From positions 1-64,000 of the forward strand of contig NZ_JBKHDN010000001.1 in the NCBI RefSeq assembly GCF_046541315.1: 64,000 bases of DNA. Direction: 5' to 3'. Within the stretch, counting starts at the first letter, position 1. Every line of letters starts with the position of its first letter. A program made the translations under genes and the position numbers. Below the pieces are notes generated by a model that saw only the letters and a program-made list of their open reading frames with translations, did not search any database and was not told the origin of the DNA. The stretch comes from Lamprobacter sp046541315 (GTDB taxonomy: Bacteria > Pseudomonadota > Gammaproteobacteria > Chromatiales > Chromatiaceae). Positions 55,512-63,935 of this stretch are shown in pieces.

Positions 55512-57101
55512 ATGACGCTCCCCCATCCTTTCCTCAGCCGGCGCATCCGGGCTCACATCCCCGTGCGTCTCCCGGCGCGCCTCCCGGCTCGGGCTCGTCC
55601 CTCAGCCCGCACCCCGGCGCACATGTCGGCGCGCATGTCGGCGCGCCTCTCGACTCGGGCGCGCATGCCGGCACTGATCGTCGCCATCATGCTGGTCTTG
55701 CTGCCGGCCATGGGGTCGGCGGACCCGTTCGCGCTGCCGGACTTCGGCAGCTCGGCCGATCGCCTGATGTCGCGCGCCGAAGAGCGTGATCTCGGCCAGG
55801 AGTTCATGAAGTGGGTGCGCAAGGCGCTACCGATCTCGGATGATCCGGTGCTGACCGATTACCTCGAGACGCTCGGCCAACAGCTGGTCGCCGCGAGCGG
55901 GCATCCGGGGCGCTACCGCTTCTTCCTGATCGAGGAGCCGACGATCAACGCCTTTGCCGGTCCCGACGGCCACATCGGTGTCTTCGCCGGCTTGATCCTC
56001 GCCACCGAAACCGAGGGCGAACTCGCCAGTGTCATCGCGCACGAGCTCGCGCACGTGAGCCAAGGCCATCTGATGCGCCGCTTCGAGACGCAGAAGCAGA
56101 TGGCCCTGCCAGCCACCGCGCTGCTGCTCGCCGCCGCCGTGCTCGGGGCGACGGTCGATGCCGAGATCGGCACCGCCGGGCTGATGGGCGTTCAGGGGGC
56201 CGCCGCGCAGAAACAGATCAACTTCACCCGCGCCAACGAGGAAGAGGCCGATCGCATCGGCATCGACACCCTCGCGCGCGCCGGCCATGACCCCTATGCG
56301 ATGCCGGGCTTCTTCCAGCGCTTGGCAAGGACGACGCGGATCGCGGACAGCGCGGCGCCCGCGTTCCTGCGCACCCATCCGGTGACCACCAGCCGCATCG
56401 CCGACGCCATGAACCGCGCCCGTCAACACGGCGTGCGCCAGCGTCCGGACAGCCTGCGCTTCCATCTGGCACGCGCCAACCTGCGCCAGCGCCGCGAATC
56501 CAATCCAGCGCGCGCCGTCGAACACTTCGCCAACACCCTCGAACAGGGTCGTTACCGCGACGAGACCGCGCAACGCTATGGCTATGCGCTCGCGCTGACC
56601 CGGGCCGGGCGCCTCGAGACCGCGCGCAAGCAACTCGCGCCCCTCATCGAGGCGCATCCGAGCCAGACCGAGTTCCTCGTCCTGCGCGCCGAGATCGACC
56701 GCCGCGCCGGCAAGCCCGAGCGAGCGGTGCGCGACCTCAAGGGCGCGGTGGGATTGGCGCCCGGCAATTGGCCGCTCAATCAGGCCTATGCCGAAGCATT
56801 GATGGCCGCCGGCAAGCCCGCGCAGGCCCTCGCGGCCCTCGAGCGCTTCGTGGCGCAGCGTTCCGATATCGCCCCGATCTACGAGCTGATGGCGGATGCG
56901 GCCGGGCAAGCCGGCCAGCGCGCGCTGAACCATCGCTATCGCGCCGAATACCTCTACCACAGCAATGAGCTGGAACCGGCGATCCGCCAGCTCGAGCTTG
57001 CCCTCCGCCTCGATGACCTCGATTTTCACCTGGCTTCGCGGCTTCAGGTGCGCCTCGCCGAGCTGAAGGCCCTCGAGCGCGCGCGCGAGGCGCGCAACTG
57101 A
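55512..57101 (+). CDS. bepA: BepA-type M48 metallopeptidase with TPR repeats
   Basis: A periplasmic zinc peptidase and chaperone of the BepA/YfgC type, which in E. coli supports outer-membrane protein assembly. The zinc motif HELAH (VIAHELAHVSQGH) and the third ligand in NEEEADRIGID are intact, and the C-terminal 200 residues are TPR helices. From ATG 55512 the protein has 529 residues, but the first 51 are a repetitive Arg/Ala/Pro stretch. The signal-like helix MPALIVAIMLVLLPAMGSA begins at an internal ATG, 55665, which may be the real start. Confidence 0.9.
   Translation: MTLPHPFLSRRIRAHIPVRLPARLPARARPSARTPAHMSARMSARLSTRARMPALIVAIMLVLLPAMGSADPFALPDFGSSADRLMSRAEERDLGQEFMKWVRKALPISDDPVLTDYLETLGQQLVAASGHPGRYRFFLIEEPTINAFAGPDGHIGVFAGLILATETEGELASVIAHELAHVSQGHLMRRFETQKQMALPATALLLAAAVLGATVDAEIGTAGLMGVQGAAAQKQINFTRANEEEADRIGIDTLARAGHDPYAMPGFFQRLARTTRIADSAAPAFLRTHPVTTSRIADAMNRARQHGVRQRPDSLRFHLARANLRQRRESNPARAVEHFANTLEQGRYRDETAQRYGYALALTRAGRLETARKQLAPLIEAHPSQTEFLVLRAEIDRRAGKPERAVRDLKGAVGLAPGNWPLNQAYAEALMAAGKPAQALAALERFVAQRSDIAPIYELMADAAGQAGQRALNHRYRAEYLYHSNELEPAIRQLELALRLDDLDFHLASRLQVRLAELKALERAREARN
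55623..55646. repeat. 12-bp tandem repeat in the 5' end of the BepA-type gene
   Basis: ATGTCGGCGCGC occurs twice head to tail (55623-55634 and 55635-55646) with a further degenerate copy, each supplying an in-frame ATG. It encodes part of the repetitive Ser/Ala/Arg leader. Confidence 0.7.
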
Positions 57102-57183
57102 CTCTTTCAGCGCGGGGGCCGCGCGGGGCGGGCCGCGCGGACGGATACCGGGGTGTTCCCGGGAACCCGGCCATGAATTGCGG

Positions 57184-57212
57184 TTTTCAGTGTCCGACGA
57201 ATGCGCTAAGCT
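57184..57212 (+). promoter_or_regulatory. Possible promoter of soxYZ
   Basis: TTTTCA (57184-57189), a 17-bp spacer and TAAGCT (57207-57212) lie in the 279-bp gap before soxY. Matches to consensus are partial, and a leader of about 165 nt would follow. I see no other feature in this gap. Confidence 0.35.
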
Positions 57213-57380
57213 ACCGCCATCGTCGAGTTGGGAACCATCGCCAGCGCGCTCGGTCAATGAAAAATCGCAACGCCGAGGCGCCAACGGCTCGATAACAGCG
57301 ACCAACCCCCGACGCAGAACAACGATCCGACCTTCCCGCCCCCAAAGGCTCCAACCCGTGTTCGATAGAGGAGATGTTCC

Positions 57381-57854
57381 ATGATCGACGCAAAACGTAG
57401 AACCCTGCTCAAGGGCTCCCTTGGTGCGAGCGCCATCGGCGTTGCCGTCAGCGCCGGCCTGCTCACCCCCGGCGCCGTCCTCGCCAACTGGCCCGAGGCC
57501 GCTTTCGAGGCCACCGAGACCGATGCCGCGCTGAACAGCCTGCTGGGCAGCGACGCCACCGAAACCAGCGATCAGGTCAAGATCAAGGCCCCCGACATCG
57601 CCGAGAACGGCGCGGTGGTCCCGGTCACGGTCGAGAGCGATGTCGAAGGCGCCAAGTCGATCTCGATCATCGCCGCCGGCAACAGCTCCCCGCTGATTGC
57701 CTCGTTCAATCTTGGCGCCGACGCCGTCCCCTTCGTCTCCACCCGGATCAAGATGGCCGAGACCGCCGATGTCATCGCCGTCGTCCAGACCGAGAACGGC
57801 CTGCTCAGCAACGCCAAGCCGGTCAAGGTCACGATCGGCGGCTGCGGCGGCTGA
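57381..57854 (+). CDS. soxY: Thiosulfate oxidation carrier protein SoxY
   Basis: SoxY carries sulfur intermediates on a C-terminal cysteine during periplasmic thiosulfate oxidation. The 157-residue precursor has a twin-arginine signal (KRRTLLKGSLGASAIGVAVSAGLL) and ends in GGCGG, the hallmark swinging arm with the substrate cysteine. A GAGGAG ribosome-binding site precedes ATG 57381. SoxZ is coded 63 bp downstream. The sequence fits the Chromatiaceae, where soxYZ is commonly apart from the soxBXA genes; none of these is in the window. Confidence 0.97.
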   Translation: MIDAKRRTLLKGSLGASAIGVAVSAGLLTPGAVLANWPEAAFEATETDAALNSLLGSDATETSDQVKIKAPDIAENGAVVPVTVESDVEGAKSISIIAAGNSSPLIASFNLGADAVPFVSTRIKMAETADVIAVVQTENGLLSNAKPVKVTIGGCGG

Positions 57855-57917
57855 CGCCCACGCACCGAGCCGCGACCACCGGGCCGCAACCACTGGATCA
57901 CGAACCGAGGTAACACA

Positions 57918-58232
57918 ATGGCAGGCAACATCAAGATCCGCGCCAAGCACAGCGACGGTGTCACCACCGTGAAATCGCTGATGAGCCACGAGATGGAAAC
58001 CGGACTGCGCAAGGACAAGAAGACCGGCGAACCGATCCCCGCGCACTTCATCAAAGAAGTCACCACCAAGTGGAAGGATCAAGTCGTGATGACCGCCCTC
58101 TGGAGCGGCGGCGTCTCCAAGAACCCCTATCTGTCGTTCAAGTTCAACGGCGGCGAAAAGGGCGACACGGTCGAGATCACCTGGGTCGATAACCAGGGTG
58201 AGAGCGAAACCGGAACCGCTGAGATCAGCTGA
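57918..58232 (+). CDS. soxZ: Thiosulfate oxidation carrier complex protein SoxZ
   Basis: The 104-residue partner of SoxY, an immunoglobulin-like beta-sandwich without a signal peptide; it is exported with SoxY. Conserved segments include MSHEMETGLRKDKKTGEPIPAHFI and SKNPYLSFKFNGGEKGDTVEITWVDN. A GAGG ribosome-binding site precedes ATG 57918. The transcript ends at a strong terminator 25 bp downstream that lies inside the convergent lpxL gene. Confidence 0.97.
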   Translation: MAGNIKIRAKHSDGVTTVKSLMSHEMETGLRKDKKTGEPIPAHFIKEVTTKWKDQVVMTALWSGGVSKNPYLSFKFNGGEKGDTVEITWVDNQGESETGTAEIS

Positions 58233-58236
58233 TCGC

Positions 58237-59271
58237 TCACCGATCCCGTGGCCGACAGCCCCGCCCCGATGGACGGGGCTTTTTTATGCGCCGGGCACGC
58301 TCGATCGCCGCGGTATCCCGCAACGAGCCGGTGTAGATCTTGCGGCCCGCCAACGGGCGGCGACGAAAGCGCCGATAGCTCCACAGATACTGCTCCGGGC
58401 AGACCGCGATACATTGCTCGATGCCGCGATTCAACGCCGCCGCGGCGGTCACATCATCGTCGCTGTCGATGCCCTCCGGCGCCGGCAGGCAATGGATGCG
58501 AAAGCCCCGCGCACGCGGCAAGCGCTCGGCGAACATGAAGATGACCGGCGCGCCACTGCGGCGCGCCAAGCGGTTGACCAGCAGCATCGTAGAGGCGGGC
58601 ACCCCGAACAAGGGCGCAAACACCGCGCCCTTGTCCTCGCGCGGCTCTTGATCCGGCAGGATGCCGACGAACTCACCGCGCTCGAGCGCGCCGAGCAAGA
58701 CGCGAATGCCCCGCGCGGTAATCGGCGCCAGTGTCGCCCCCGCGCGCTTTCTGGCCTCGACGATCAGCTCGTCGAGCACGCGCTGGGGCTTATAGAAGAT
58801 CGCCGTCGGCCCGCGCGTTGAAAGATAGAGCCCGGCCAGCTCCCAGGCGCCGAGATGCGGCGAGAGGACGATCAATCCCCGGTCAGGCGCGCGCTCGAGC
58901 AGCTCGATGCCGCGCACCTCGCGAATCAGCGACAATGCCTTTGCCGGCGGTTGCAGCCACAGCGGCGCGGTCTCGAACAGGGTCCGACCGAGTTGCCGCA
59001 GGCTGCGATCGCGCAGCCGCACCAATGCCGAGGCCGGCATCTCGGGCGCATACAGGGTGAGATTGATCAGCGCATTGCGGCGCTGACGATTCGGGATCAG
59101 CGCGATCAAGGCGCCGACGGCCGCACCGGCTCGATGCAGGATCGGCATCGGCACCCTGGCCAACAGCCTGACCAGGACCCGCGCCGCGCGCTCGCGCCAG
59201 CTCAGGCGAGTCGCGGTTGCGGAGGAGATCCTGGCCGGGCCCGAACGGCCGGTTCGCTGGCGTGCGTTCAC
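58237..59271 (-). CDS. lpxL: Lipid A biosynthesis lauroyl acyltransferase (LpxL/HtrB family)
   Basis: Adds a secondary acyl chain to lipid A at the inner membrane. The 344-residue product has an N-terminal hydrophobic region (about 30-60), the acyltransferase motif HLGAWE in SPHLGAWELAGLY near 130, and PDQEP in GILPDQEPREDKG. Family members differ in acyl-chain choice (LpxL, LpxM, LpxP), which cannot be told from this sequence. The last 20 residues are basic and partly coincide with the soxYZ terminator on the other strand. Confidence 0.93.
   Translation of the reverse strand: MNARQRTGRSGPARISSATATRLSWRERAARVLVRLLARVPMPILHRAGAAVGALIALIPNRQRRNALINLTLYAPEMPASALVRLRDRSLRQLGRTLFETAPLWLQPPAKALSLIREVRGIELLERAPDRGLIVLSPHLGAWELAGLYLSTRGPTAIFYKPQRVLDELIVEARKRAGATLAPITARGIRVLLGALERGEFVGILPDQEPREDKGAVFAPLFGVPASTMLLVNRLARRSGAPVIFMFAERLPRARGFRIHCLPAPEGIDSDDDVTAAAALNRGIEQCIAVCPEQYLWSYRRFRRRPLAGRKIYTGSLRDTAAIERARRIKKPRPSGRGCRPRDR
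58258..58287 (+). terminator. Rho-independent terminator of soxYZ, inside lpxL
   Basis: AGCCCCG, a ten-base loop and CGGGGCT followed by TTTTTT form a strong plus-strand terminator. It falls within the last codons of the convergent lpxL gene, where the complementary strand encodes Lys-Lys-Pro-Arg-Pro. Confidence 0.85.
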
Positions 59272-59359
59272 GGTCTAATCGGTCAACCCGAACAATAACC
59301 TGGCAAGAGGCGCCGGCGCCGGCCGTGCATAACGATCAACCACCCTCGGGAGCATCCTC

Positions 59360-59788
59360 ATGAGCGAGCGCTTACCCACGCCACTGACGCCGGAACAGGC
59401 GCATCGACTGATCCAGGACGATCCCCAGGCCCTGCTGGTCGATATCCGCTCGACCATGGAGTTTCTCTTCGTCGGGCACCCAAGCGGCGCCGTCCATGTG
59501 CCCTGGATCGATGAACCGGACTGGACCGTCAACCCGCAGTTCCTCACCGAGATCCGCAAGCGCTTGCTCGGCGGCGCCGTCTGCACGGCGGAGGATGCCT
59601 GCGCGCCGGTCGTGCTGATCTGCCGCAGCGGCAAACGCTCGCTCGAGGCCGGCAAGGCGCTGCTCGAGGCCGGCCTGCCCCATGTCTTTCACGTCGACGA
59701 AGGCTTCGAGGGCGAACTCGACGAGCAGCACCACCGCTCGACCCGTGGCGGCTGGCGGTTTCGCGGCCTGCCCTGGGAACAATGCTAG
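59360..59788 (+). CDS. Rhodanese-domain sulfurtransferase
   Basis: A single-domain rhodanese of 142 residues. The active-site cysteine is in CRSGKRS near residue 88, the family loop binding sulfane sulfur. An N-terminal LTPEQAHRLIQDDPQALLVDIRS and GAVHVPW are also typical. There is no signal peptide, so it acts in the cytoplasm, probably in sulfur trafficking. It is convergent with iscR and close to soxYZ, fitting a sulfur-oxidising cell. Confidence 0.93.
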   Translation: MSERLPTPLTPEQAHRLIQDDPQALLVDIRSTMEFLFVGHPSGAVHVPWIDEPDWTVNPQFLTEIRKRLLGGAVCTAEDACAPVVLICRSGKRSLEAGKALLEAGLPHVFHVDEGFEGELDEQHHRSTRGGWRFRGLPWEQC

Positions 59789-59818
59789 GAAAGCGCCAGC
59801 AGACACGCCGCGCCGCCC

Positions 59819-60328
59819 TCAGGCATTGGCTTGCCCGCTGGGGCGCACCGGGTCGAGGCGAACCTTGGTGCCCTCGACGCGAGTTGCCTCCAGCGGCCGC
59901 GTCGCGCTGCGGCCAGAGGCTGCCTCGGTGCCGCGCTCGACGAGATCGCGCAAGCTGATGTTGTTGAGATAGCGGTAGATGCGATCGCTCAGATCCATCC
60001 ACAGATCATGGGTCAGGCAGGGACCGTCCGCCTTGCAGTTGCGCTCGCCGCCGCAGCGGGTGGTATCGACATTCTCATCGACGGCGGTGATCACCTCGGC
60101 GATGAAGATCGCGCCCGCCTCGCGCGCCAAGTGGTAGCCGCCCCCGGGGCCACGCACACTGAGCACGAGCCCGCGCTTGCGCAGCTTGGCGAACAGCTGC
60201 TCCAGGTAGGACAGGGAGATGCCCTGGCGCTGCGCGATATCGGCCAGCGCAATCGGACCTTCGCCTTGATGGATCGCAAGATCCAACACCGCGGTCACCG
60301 CATAGCGCCCTTTCGTTGTCAGTCTCAC
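59819..60328 (-). CDS. iscR: Rrf2-family iron-sulfur regulator IscR
   Basis: IscR senses iron-sulfur status and represses the isc genes. The winged helix-turn-helix (RLTTKGRYAVTAVLDLA ... ISLSYLEQLFAKLRKRGLVLSVRGPGGGY) is followed by the three-cysteine cluster site CGGERNCKADGPC, spaced as in E. coli IscR (C-x5-C-x5-C), with the histidine two residues on. The start is GTG 60328, chosen because GAGGAG lies eight bases upstream; the upstream GTG has no room for a ribosome-binding site. It follows cysE; no iscS or iscU follows. Confidence 0.95.
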   Translation of the reverse strand: MRLTTKGRYAVTAVLDLAIHQGEGPIALADIAQRQGISLSYLEQLFAKLRKRGLVLSVRGPGGGYHLAREAGAIFIAEVITAVDENVDTTRCGGERNCKADGPCLTHDLWMDLSDRIYRYLNNISLRDLVERGTEAASGRSATRPLEATRVEGTKVRLDPVRPSGQANA

Positions 60329-60389
60329 CGTGCCCACTCCTCGCTGATAGCCTGGTCTGACGACATCCTATGATAACCGACCAAATCCA

Positions 60390-61166
60390 TCAATTTTGCT
60401 CGGTCTCCGAACTGACGGCGGCCGGGTCGAGCACGCAATCGTCGAGGTCGTCGAGATGCGCGAAGTGGCGGGTGATGCCCTGCTCCTCGAGCGCCCGCGA
60501 CATGGCCTCCAGGCGTCGATCCAGGATATGGATATGATCGAGCATCCGATTCACCGCGTTGGCGACCGGATCGGGCGCGTCACGGGTGGCGCCATAGGCA
60601 TCGAAGCCCATGCGCTTGGCGGTATCCGCGCGCCGGCGCGCGGTCGCGTCGCCCGCGTGCTCGATCACCCGCCCCGGCACGCCGACCACGGTGCCACCGG
60701 CGGGCACCGACTTCAACACCACCGCATTCGAGCCGATGCGCGCGCCATCGCCGACCTGGATCGGTCCCAAGACCTTGGCCCCGGCCCCCACCACCACATC
60801 GCGCCCCAGGGTGGGATGGCGCTTCCCCTTTTGCCAACTGGTTCCGCCGAGCGTGACGCCGTGGTAGAGCGTGCAGTCATCGCCGACCACGGCGGTCTCG
60901 CCGATCACCACGCCCATGCCGTGGTCGATGAAGAAACGCCGGCCGAGCCGCGCGCCCGGATGGATCTCGATCCCGGTCAACAGCCGCGCCAGGTTCGACA
61001 GCATCCGCGCCAGCCATTTGAAGCCACGGCCCCAGAGCGCGTGCGCCACCCGGTGCATCATCACCGCGTGCAGCCCGGGATAGGCGGTCAGGATCTCGAA
61101 CGCGTTGCGCGCGGCCGGATCGCGCTCGAACACGCAGTCAATCTCGTCCCGTAGGCGCTTGAACAT
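60390..61166 (-). CDS. cysE: Serine O-acetyltransferase CysE
   Basis: Acetylates serine in the first step of cysteine synthesis. The 258-residue protein has an N-terminal helical domain, then left-handed beta-helix hexapeptide repeats (IEIHPGARLGRRFFIDHGMGVVIGETAVVGDDCTLYHGVTLGG) with catalytic histidines, and a C-terminal tail. The short variant (no long N-terminal extension) resembles the epsilon-type enzymes often coded next to iscR. It sits between trmJ (39 bp) and iscR (61 bp). Confidence 0.97.
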   Translation of the reverse strand: MFKRLRDEIDCVFERDPAARNAFEILTAYPGLHAVMMHRVAHALWGRGFKWLARMLSNLARLLTGIEIHPGARLGRRFFIDHGMGVVIGETAVVGDDCTLYHGVTLGGTSWQKGKRHPTLGRDVVVGAGAKVLGPIQVGDGARIGSNAVVLKSVPAGGTVVGVPGRVIEHAGDATARRRADTAKRMGFDAYGATRDAPDPVANAVNRMLDHIHILDRRLEAMSRALEEQGITRHFAHLDDLDDCVLDPAAVSSETEQN

Positions 61167-61205
61167 CAGGCCATCTCCTGAAAAGGATCGGTCGCTTGCC
61201 GGCTC

Positions 61206-62075
61206 TCAGCGGCGAAACCGATCCGGGTGTTTCCGACCCTCGGCGGCGGACAGGAAGCCGCGCAGGATATTCAGCTCGGTGCGATCCGGGCGCGCGCGAT
61301 TGAAGAGCCGCCGCAACCGTCGACGCAAGGTGCTCGACTGGGCCGGGTCGGCGAATCCGATCCGCGTCATGGTCCGCTCCAGATGCGCATAGAAGCCGGC
61401 CATCTCGTCGGCGGTCGCGAGGTCGTCGCGCGGCACGCCCGCCAGGGACGCGTCTGCCGTTGGCGCCGCCGCCGATTCCCCTGCCGGCGCCGCCGCGCTA
61501 GCCGGCCCGCGCAGCGCCACGCGCCGCAACTCATAGGCGAAGACCTGCGCGGCGGCGGCGATATTCAGCGAACTGTAATCCGGATTGGCCGGTATCCGCG
61601 TCAAGAAATGACAATGAGACAGCTCGTCGTTGGTCAGGCCCGAGCGCTCGCGTCCCAACAGCAGGGCCACCTCGGCCCGCGCGGCATCGTCCAGCAGGCG
61701 CTCGGCGCAACCGGCCGGATCGACCTCGGGCCACGCCAGGGAGCGCGCGCGCGCGCTCGAGCCGATCACCAAGCGGCAGCCGGCCAGCGCCTCGTCGAGC
61801 GACGCACAAACACGCGCGCGCGCCAGCAGATCATCGGCACCGGCCGCGCGCGCCAGCGCCTCGGCAGCGAGCGCCTGCTGCGGGCGCACCAAGCATAATT
61901 GGCTCAGCCCCATGGTCTTCATCGCCCGCGCCACCGCGCCGACGTTGGCGCTGAGGCTGGTTTCGATCAGCACGAAGCGCACGCGCCCGAGCCGGGCCAA
62001 ATCAGGCGGCTGGTCAGGCGGCTGGTCACACTGCTGGCCAGGCCGCTGGGTGGAAAGGGGATCGCTTGCATCCAT
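61206..62075 (-). CDS. trmJ: tRNA (cytidine/uridine-2'-O-)-methyltransferase TrmJ
   Basis: A SPOUT-class enzyme that methylates position 32 of tRNAs. The 289-residue product has FVLIETSLSANVGAVARAMKTMGL near residue 35 and the knotted SAM site ALLLGRERSGLTNDELSHCHFLTRIPANPDYSSLNIAAA near 140. A C-terminal helical extension is also typical, with an Ala/Pro-rich linker. ATG 62075 is preferred to a GTG immediately before it. It is divergent from suhB, 73 bp apart. Confidence 0.95.
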   Translation of the reverse strand: MDASDPLSTQRPGQQCDQPPDQPPDLARLGRVRFVLIETSLSANVGAVARAMKTMGLSQLCLVRPQQALAAEALARAAGADDLLARARVCASLDEALAGCRLVIGSSARARSLAWPEVDPAGCAERLLDDAARAEVALLLGRERSGLTNDELSHCHFLTRIPANPDYSSLNIAAAAQVFAYELRRVALRGPASAAAPAGESAAAPTADASLAGVPRDDLATADEMAGFYAHLERTMTRIGFADPAQSSTLRRRLRRLFNRARPDRTELNILRGFLSAAEGRKHPDRFRR

Positions 62076-62148
62076 CACATCAGTTCTTCAGACTCTTTCG
62101 CTCTTGTCAATCTACTCTCCAAGGCGCAGCTAGGGTATCGTTAGCATC

Positions 62149-62958
62149 ATGGATGCCATGTTAAATATTGCTGTACGCGCCGCCCGCCAGGCCGGGCGCA
62201 TCGCCGTCCGCTCCTACGAGCGCGGCGGCGATCTGCGGGTCAACGAGAAAGGCCGTAACGACTTCGTCAGCGAGGTCGATCGCGCCTGCGAGGCGGCGAT
62301 CGTCGGCGAGCTGCGCGGCAAGTTCCCCAATCACGCCATCCTCGCCGAGGAGAGCGGCGGCAGCAAGGGCCGTGACGGCAGTGACGAGTTCCAGTGGATC
62401 ATCGACCCGCTCGATGGCACCACCAATTATCTGCACGGCTTCCCGCAATGGTCGATCTCGATCGGCCTGCGCTACCGGGGGCTGATGGAGCAGGCCGTCG
62501 TCTACGATCCATTGCGCGAGGAGTTGTTCACCGCCAGTCGCGGCCGCGGCGCCATGCTCAACGACCGGCGTCTCCGCGTCAGCGACCGGCGCGGCCTCGA
62601 GGGCGCGCTGATCGGCACCGGCATCCCGTTCCGCGATCAGTCGCACCTGACCGCCTATCTCAGTATGCTCGCGGCGATGGTCCGCGACACCGCCGGCATC
62701 CGGCGGCCCGGCTCGGCGGCACTGGATTTCGCCTATGTCGCCGCCGGGCGCCTCGATGGCTTCTGGGAACTCGGGCTTTCGCCCTGGGACTTCGCCGCCG
62801 GCGCGCTCTTGGTCGCCGAGGCCGGCGGCACGGTCACCGATCTCGCTGGCGGCGACCGCTTCTTCGAGACCTGCAACCTGGTCGCCGGCGGTCTCAAGGT
62901 CCACCGCGCCATGATCGAGCGTCTCAAGCCCTTTCGTGCTGGCGACCTCGCGGCCTAA
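62149..62958 (+). CDS. suhB: Inositol-1-monophosphatase SuhB
   Basis: A 269-residue magnesium-dependent phosphatase that in E. coli also acts in ribosomal RNA transcription antitermination. It starts MDAMLNIAVRAARQAGRIAVRSYERG, parallel to E. coli SuhB, and carries the metal sites LAEESG, DPLDGTTNYLHGFP and WELGLSPWDFAAGALLVAEAGG. suhB divergent from trmJ is the standard gammaproteobacterial arrangement. Confidence 0.97.
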   Translation: MDAMLNIAVRAARQAGRIAVRSYERGGDLRVNEKGRNDFVSEVDRACEAAIVGELRGKFPNHAILAEESGGSKGRDGSDEFQWIIDPLDGTTNYLHGFPQWSISIGLRYRGLMEQAVVYDPLREELFTASRGRGAMLNDRRLRVSDRRGLEGALIGTGIPFRDQSHLTAYLSMLAAMVRDTAGIRRPGSAALDFAYVAAGRLDGFWELGLSPWDFAAGALLVAEAGGTVTDLAGGDRFFETCNLVAGGLKVHRAMIERLKPFRAGDLAA

Positions 62959-63098
62959 CAAGGCACGGATCCGGCCTCGAGCGCTCCACCCGTGTCTCGC
63001 TCCTCGCGCCACCACCGCGGGCCCTGCACGCCTGATGACGCGCCGGCAGATCCCATCATCGACCCCGCAAGACCCCTGAAGCGTTGGAGCAGTCGAGC

Positions 63099-63935
63099 AT
63101 GAAGGTTGCGGTTTTCTCGGATATACAGGCCGTGCTGCCGGCACTCGAAGCGGTCATCGAGCATATCCAGGCCTGGCGGCCGGACATGGTGGTGATGGCC
63201 GGCGACCTGGTCAACCGCGGCCCTGACAGTGGCGGCTGTCTGGCCCTGTTCGATCGGATGCGCCGCGAGCAGGGCTGGCTGCCGGTCAACGGCAATCACG
63301 AGATCTGGGTGCTCAGCTGTCACGCCGGACCACCCGCCCACGAGGGCGAGCGGGAGATCCGCCGCTTCACCGACTGGGCATGGCGGCAGGTCGCCGATCA
63401 AGCCGAGCGACTGCGCGGCTGGCCGGATCACCTCTGCCTGCACCCACCGCAAGCCGATGCTTGGCTGCACGTGACCCATGGCTCCATGGCCGGCAACCGT
63501 GACGGTATCACCGACAAGACCACCGACGAATCCCTGATCGGCAAGCTCCCCGAAGGTGTCGCGCTCTTCGTTGCCGGGCATACCCATCGGACCCATCAGC
63601 GCCATACCCAGGGCATGGATGTGGTCAATGTCGGCTCGGCCGGCTCACCGTTCGACGGTGACGTGCGCGGCAGCTACGGCCGCTTCACCTGGCGCGGCGG
63701 CAGCTGGCATACCGAGTTGGTGCGCTTCGATTACGATCGCGACCGCGCGGCTCGCGATTTCGAGGCCTCCGGCTTCCTCGACGAGGGCGGCCCCCTCGCC
63801 CGCCTGGTCTACCTCGAATGGCAGCGCGCCCAGCTGCTGATCGGCGGCTGGCGCGAGCGCTGGCAAGCGGCGGTCTTGCGCGGCGAACTCTCGCTGGAGG
63901 CCTCCGTGTCGCGCTATCTGCGCGAATGCGGCTGA
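63099..63935 (+). CDS. Calcineurin-like metallophosphoesterase
   Basis: A 278-residue phosphoesterase of the YfcE/DUF-type branch. The metal-binding motifs read VFSDIQ (D at 8), GDLVNRGPDS, NGNHE and FVAGHTHRTHQR. Position 10 is Ile-Gln where many members have DxH, so one histidine ligand is replaced. ATG 63099 (MKVAVFSD) is the family-like start. The C-terminal 70 residues extend beyond the core domain. Substrate unknown. Sixty-five bases without features follow to the window end. Confidence 0.9.
   Translation: MKVAVFSDIQAVLPALEAVIEHIQAWRPDMVVMAGDLVNRGPDSGGCLALFDRMRREQGWLPVNGNHEIWVLSCHAGPPAHEGEREIRRFTDWAWRQVADQAERLRGWPDHLCLHPPQADAWLHVTHGSMAGNRDGITDKTTDESLIGKLPEGVALFVAGHTHRTHQRHTQGMDVVNVGSAGSPFDGDVRGSYGRFTWRGGSWHTELVRFDYDRDRAARDFEASGFLDEGGPLARLVYLEWQRAQLLIGGWRERWQAAVLRGELSLEASVSRYLRECG

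Noticed and set aside
55827..58082. 751-codon frame opposite the BepA-type gene, soxY and soxZ
   Set aside because: It runs antisense to certain genes, and its composition is typical of reverse-complement translation.
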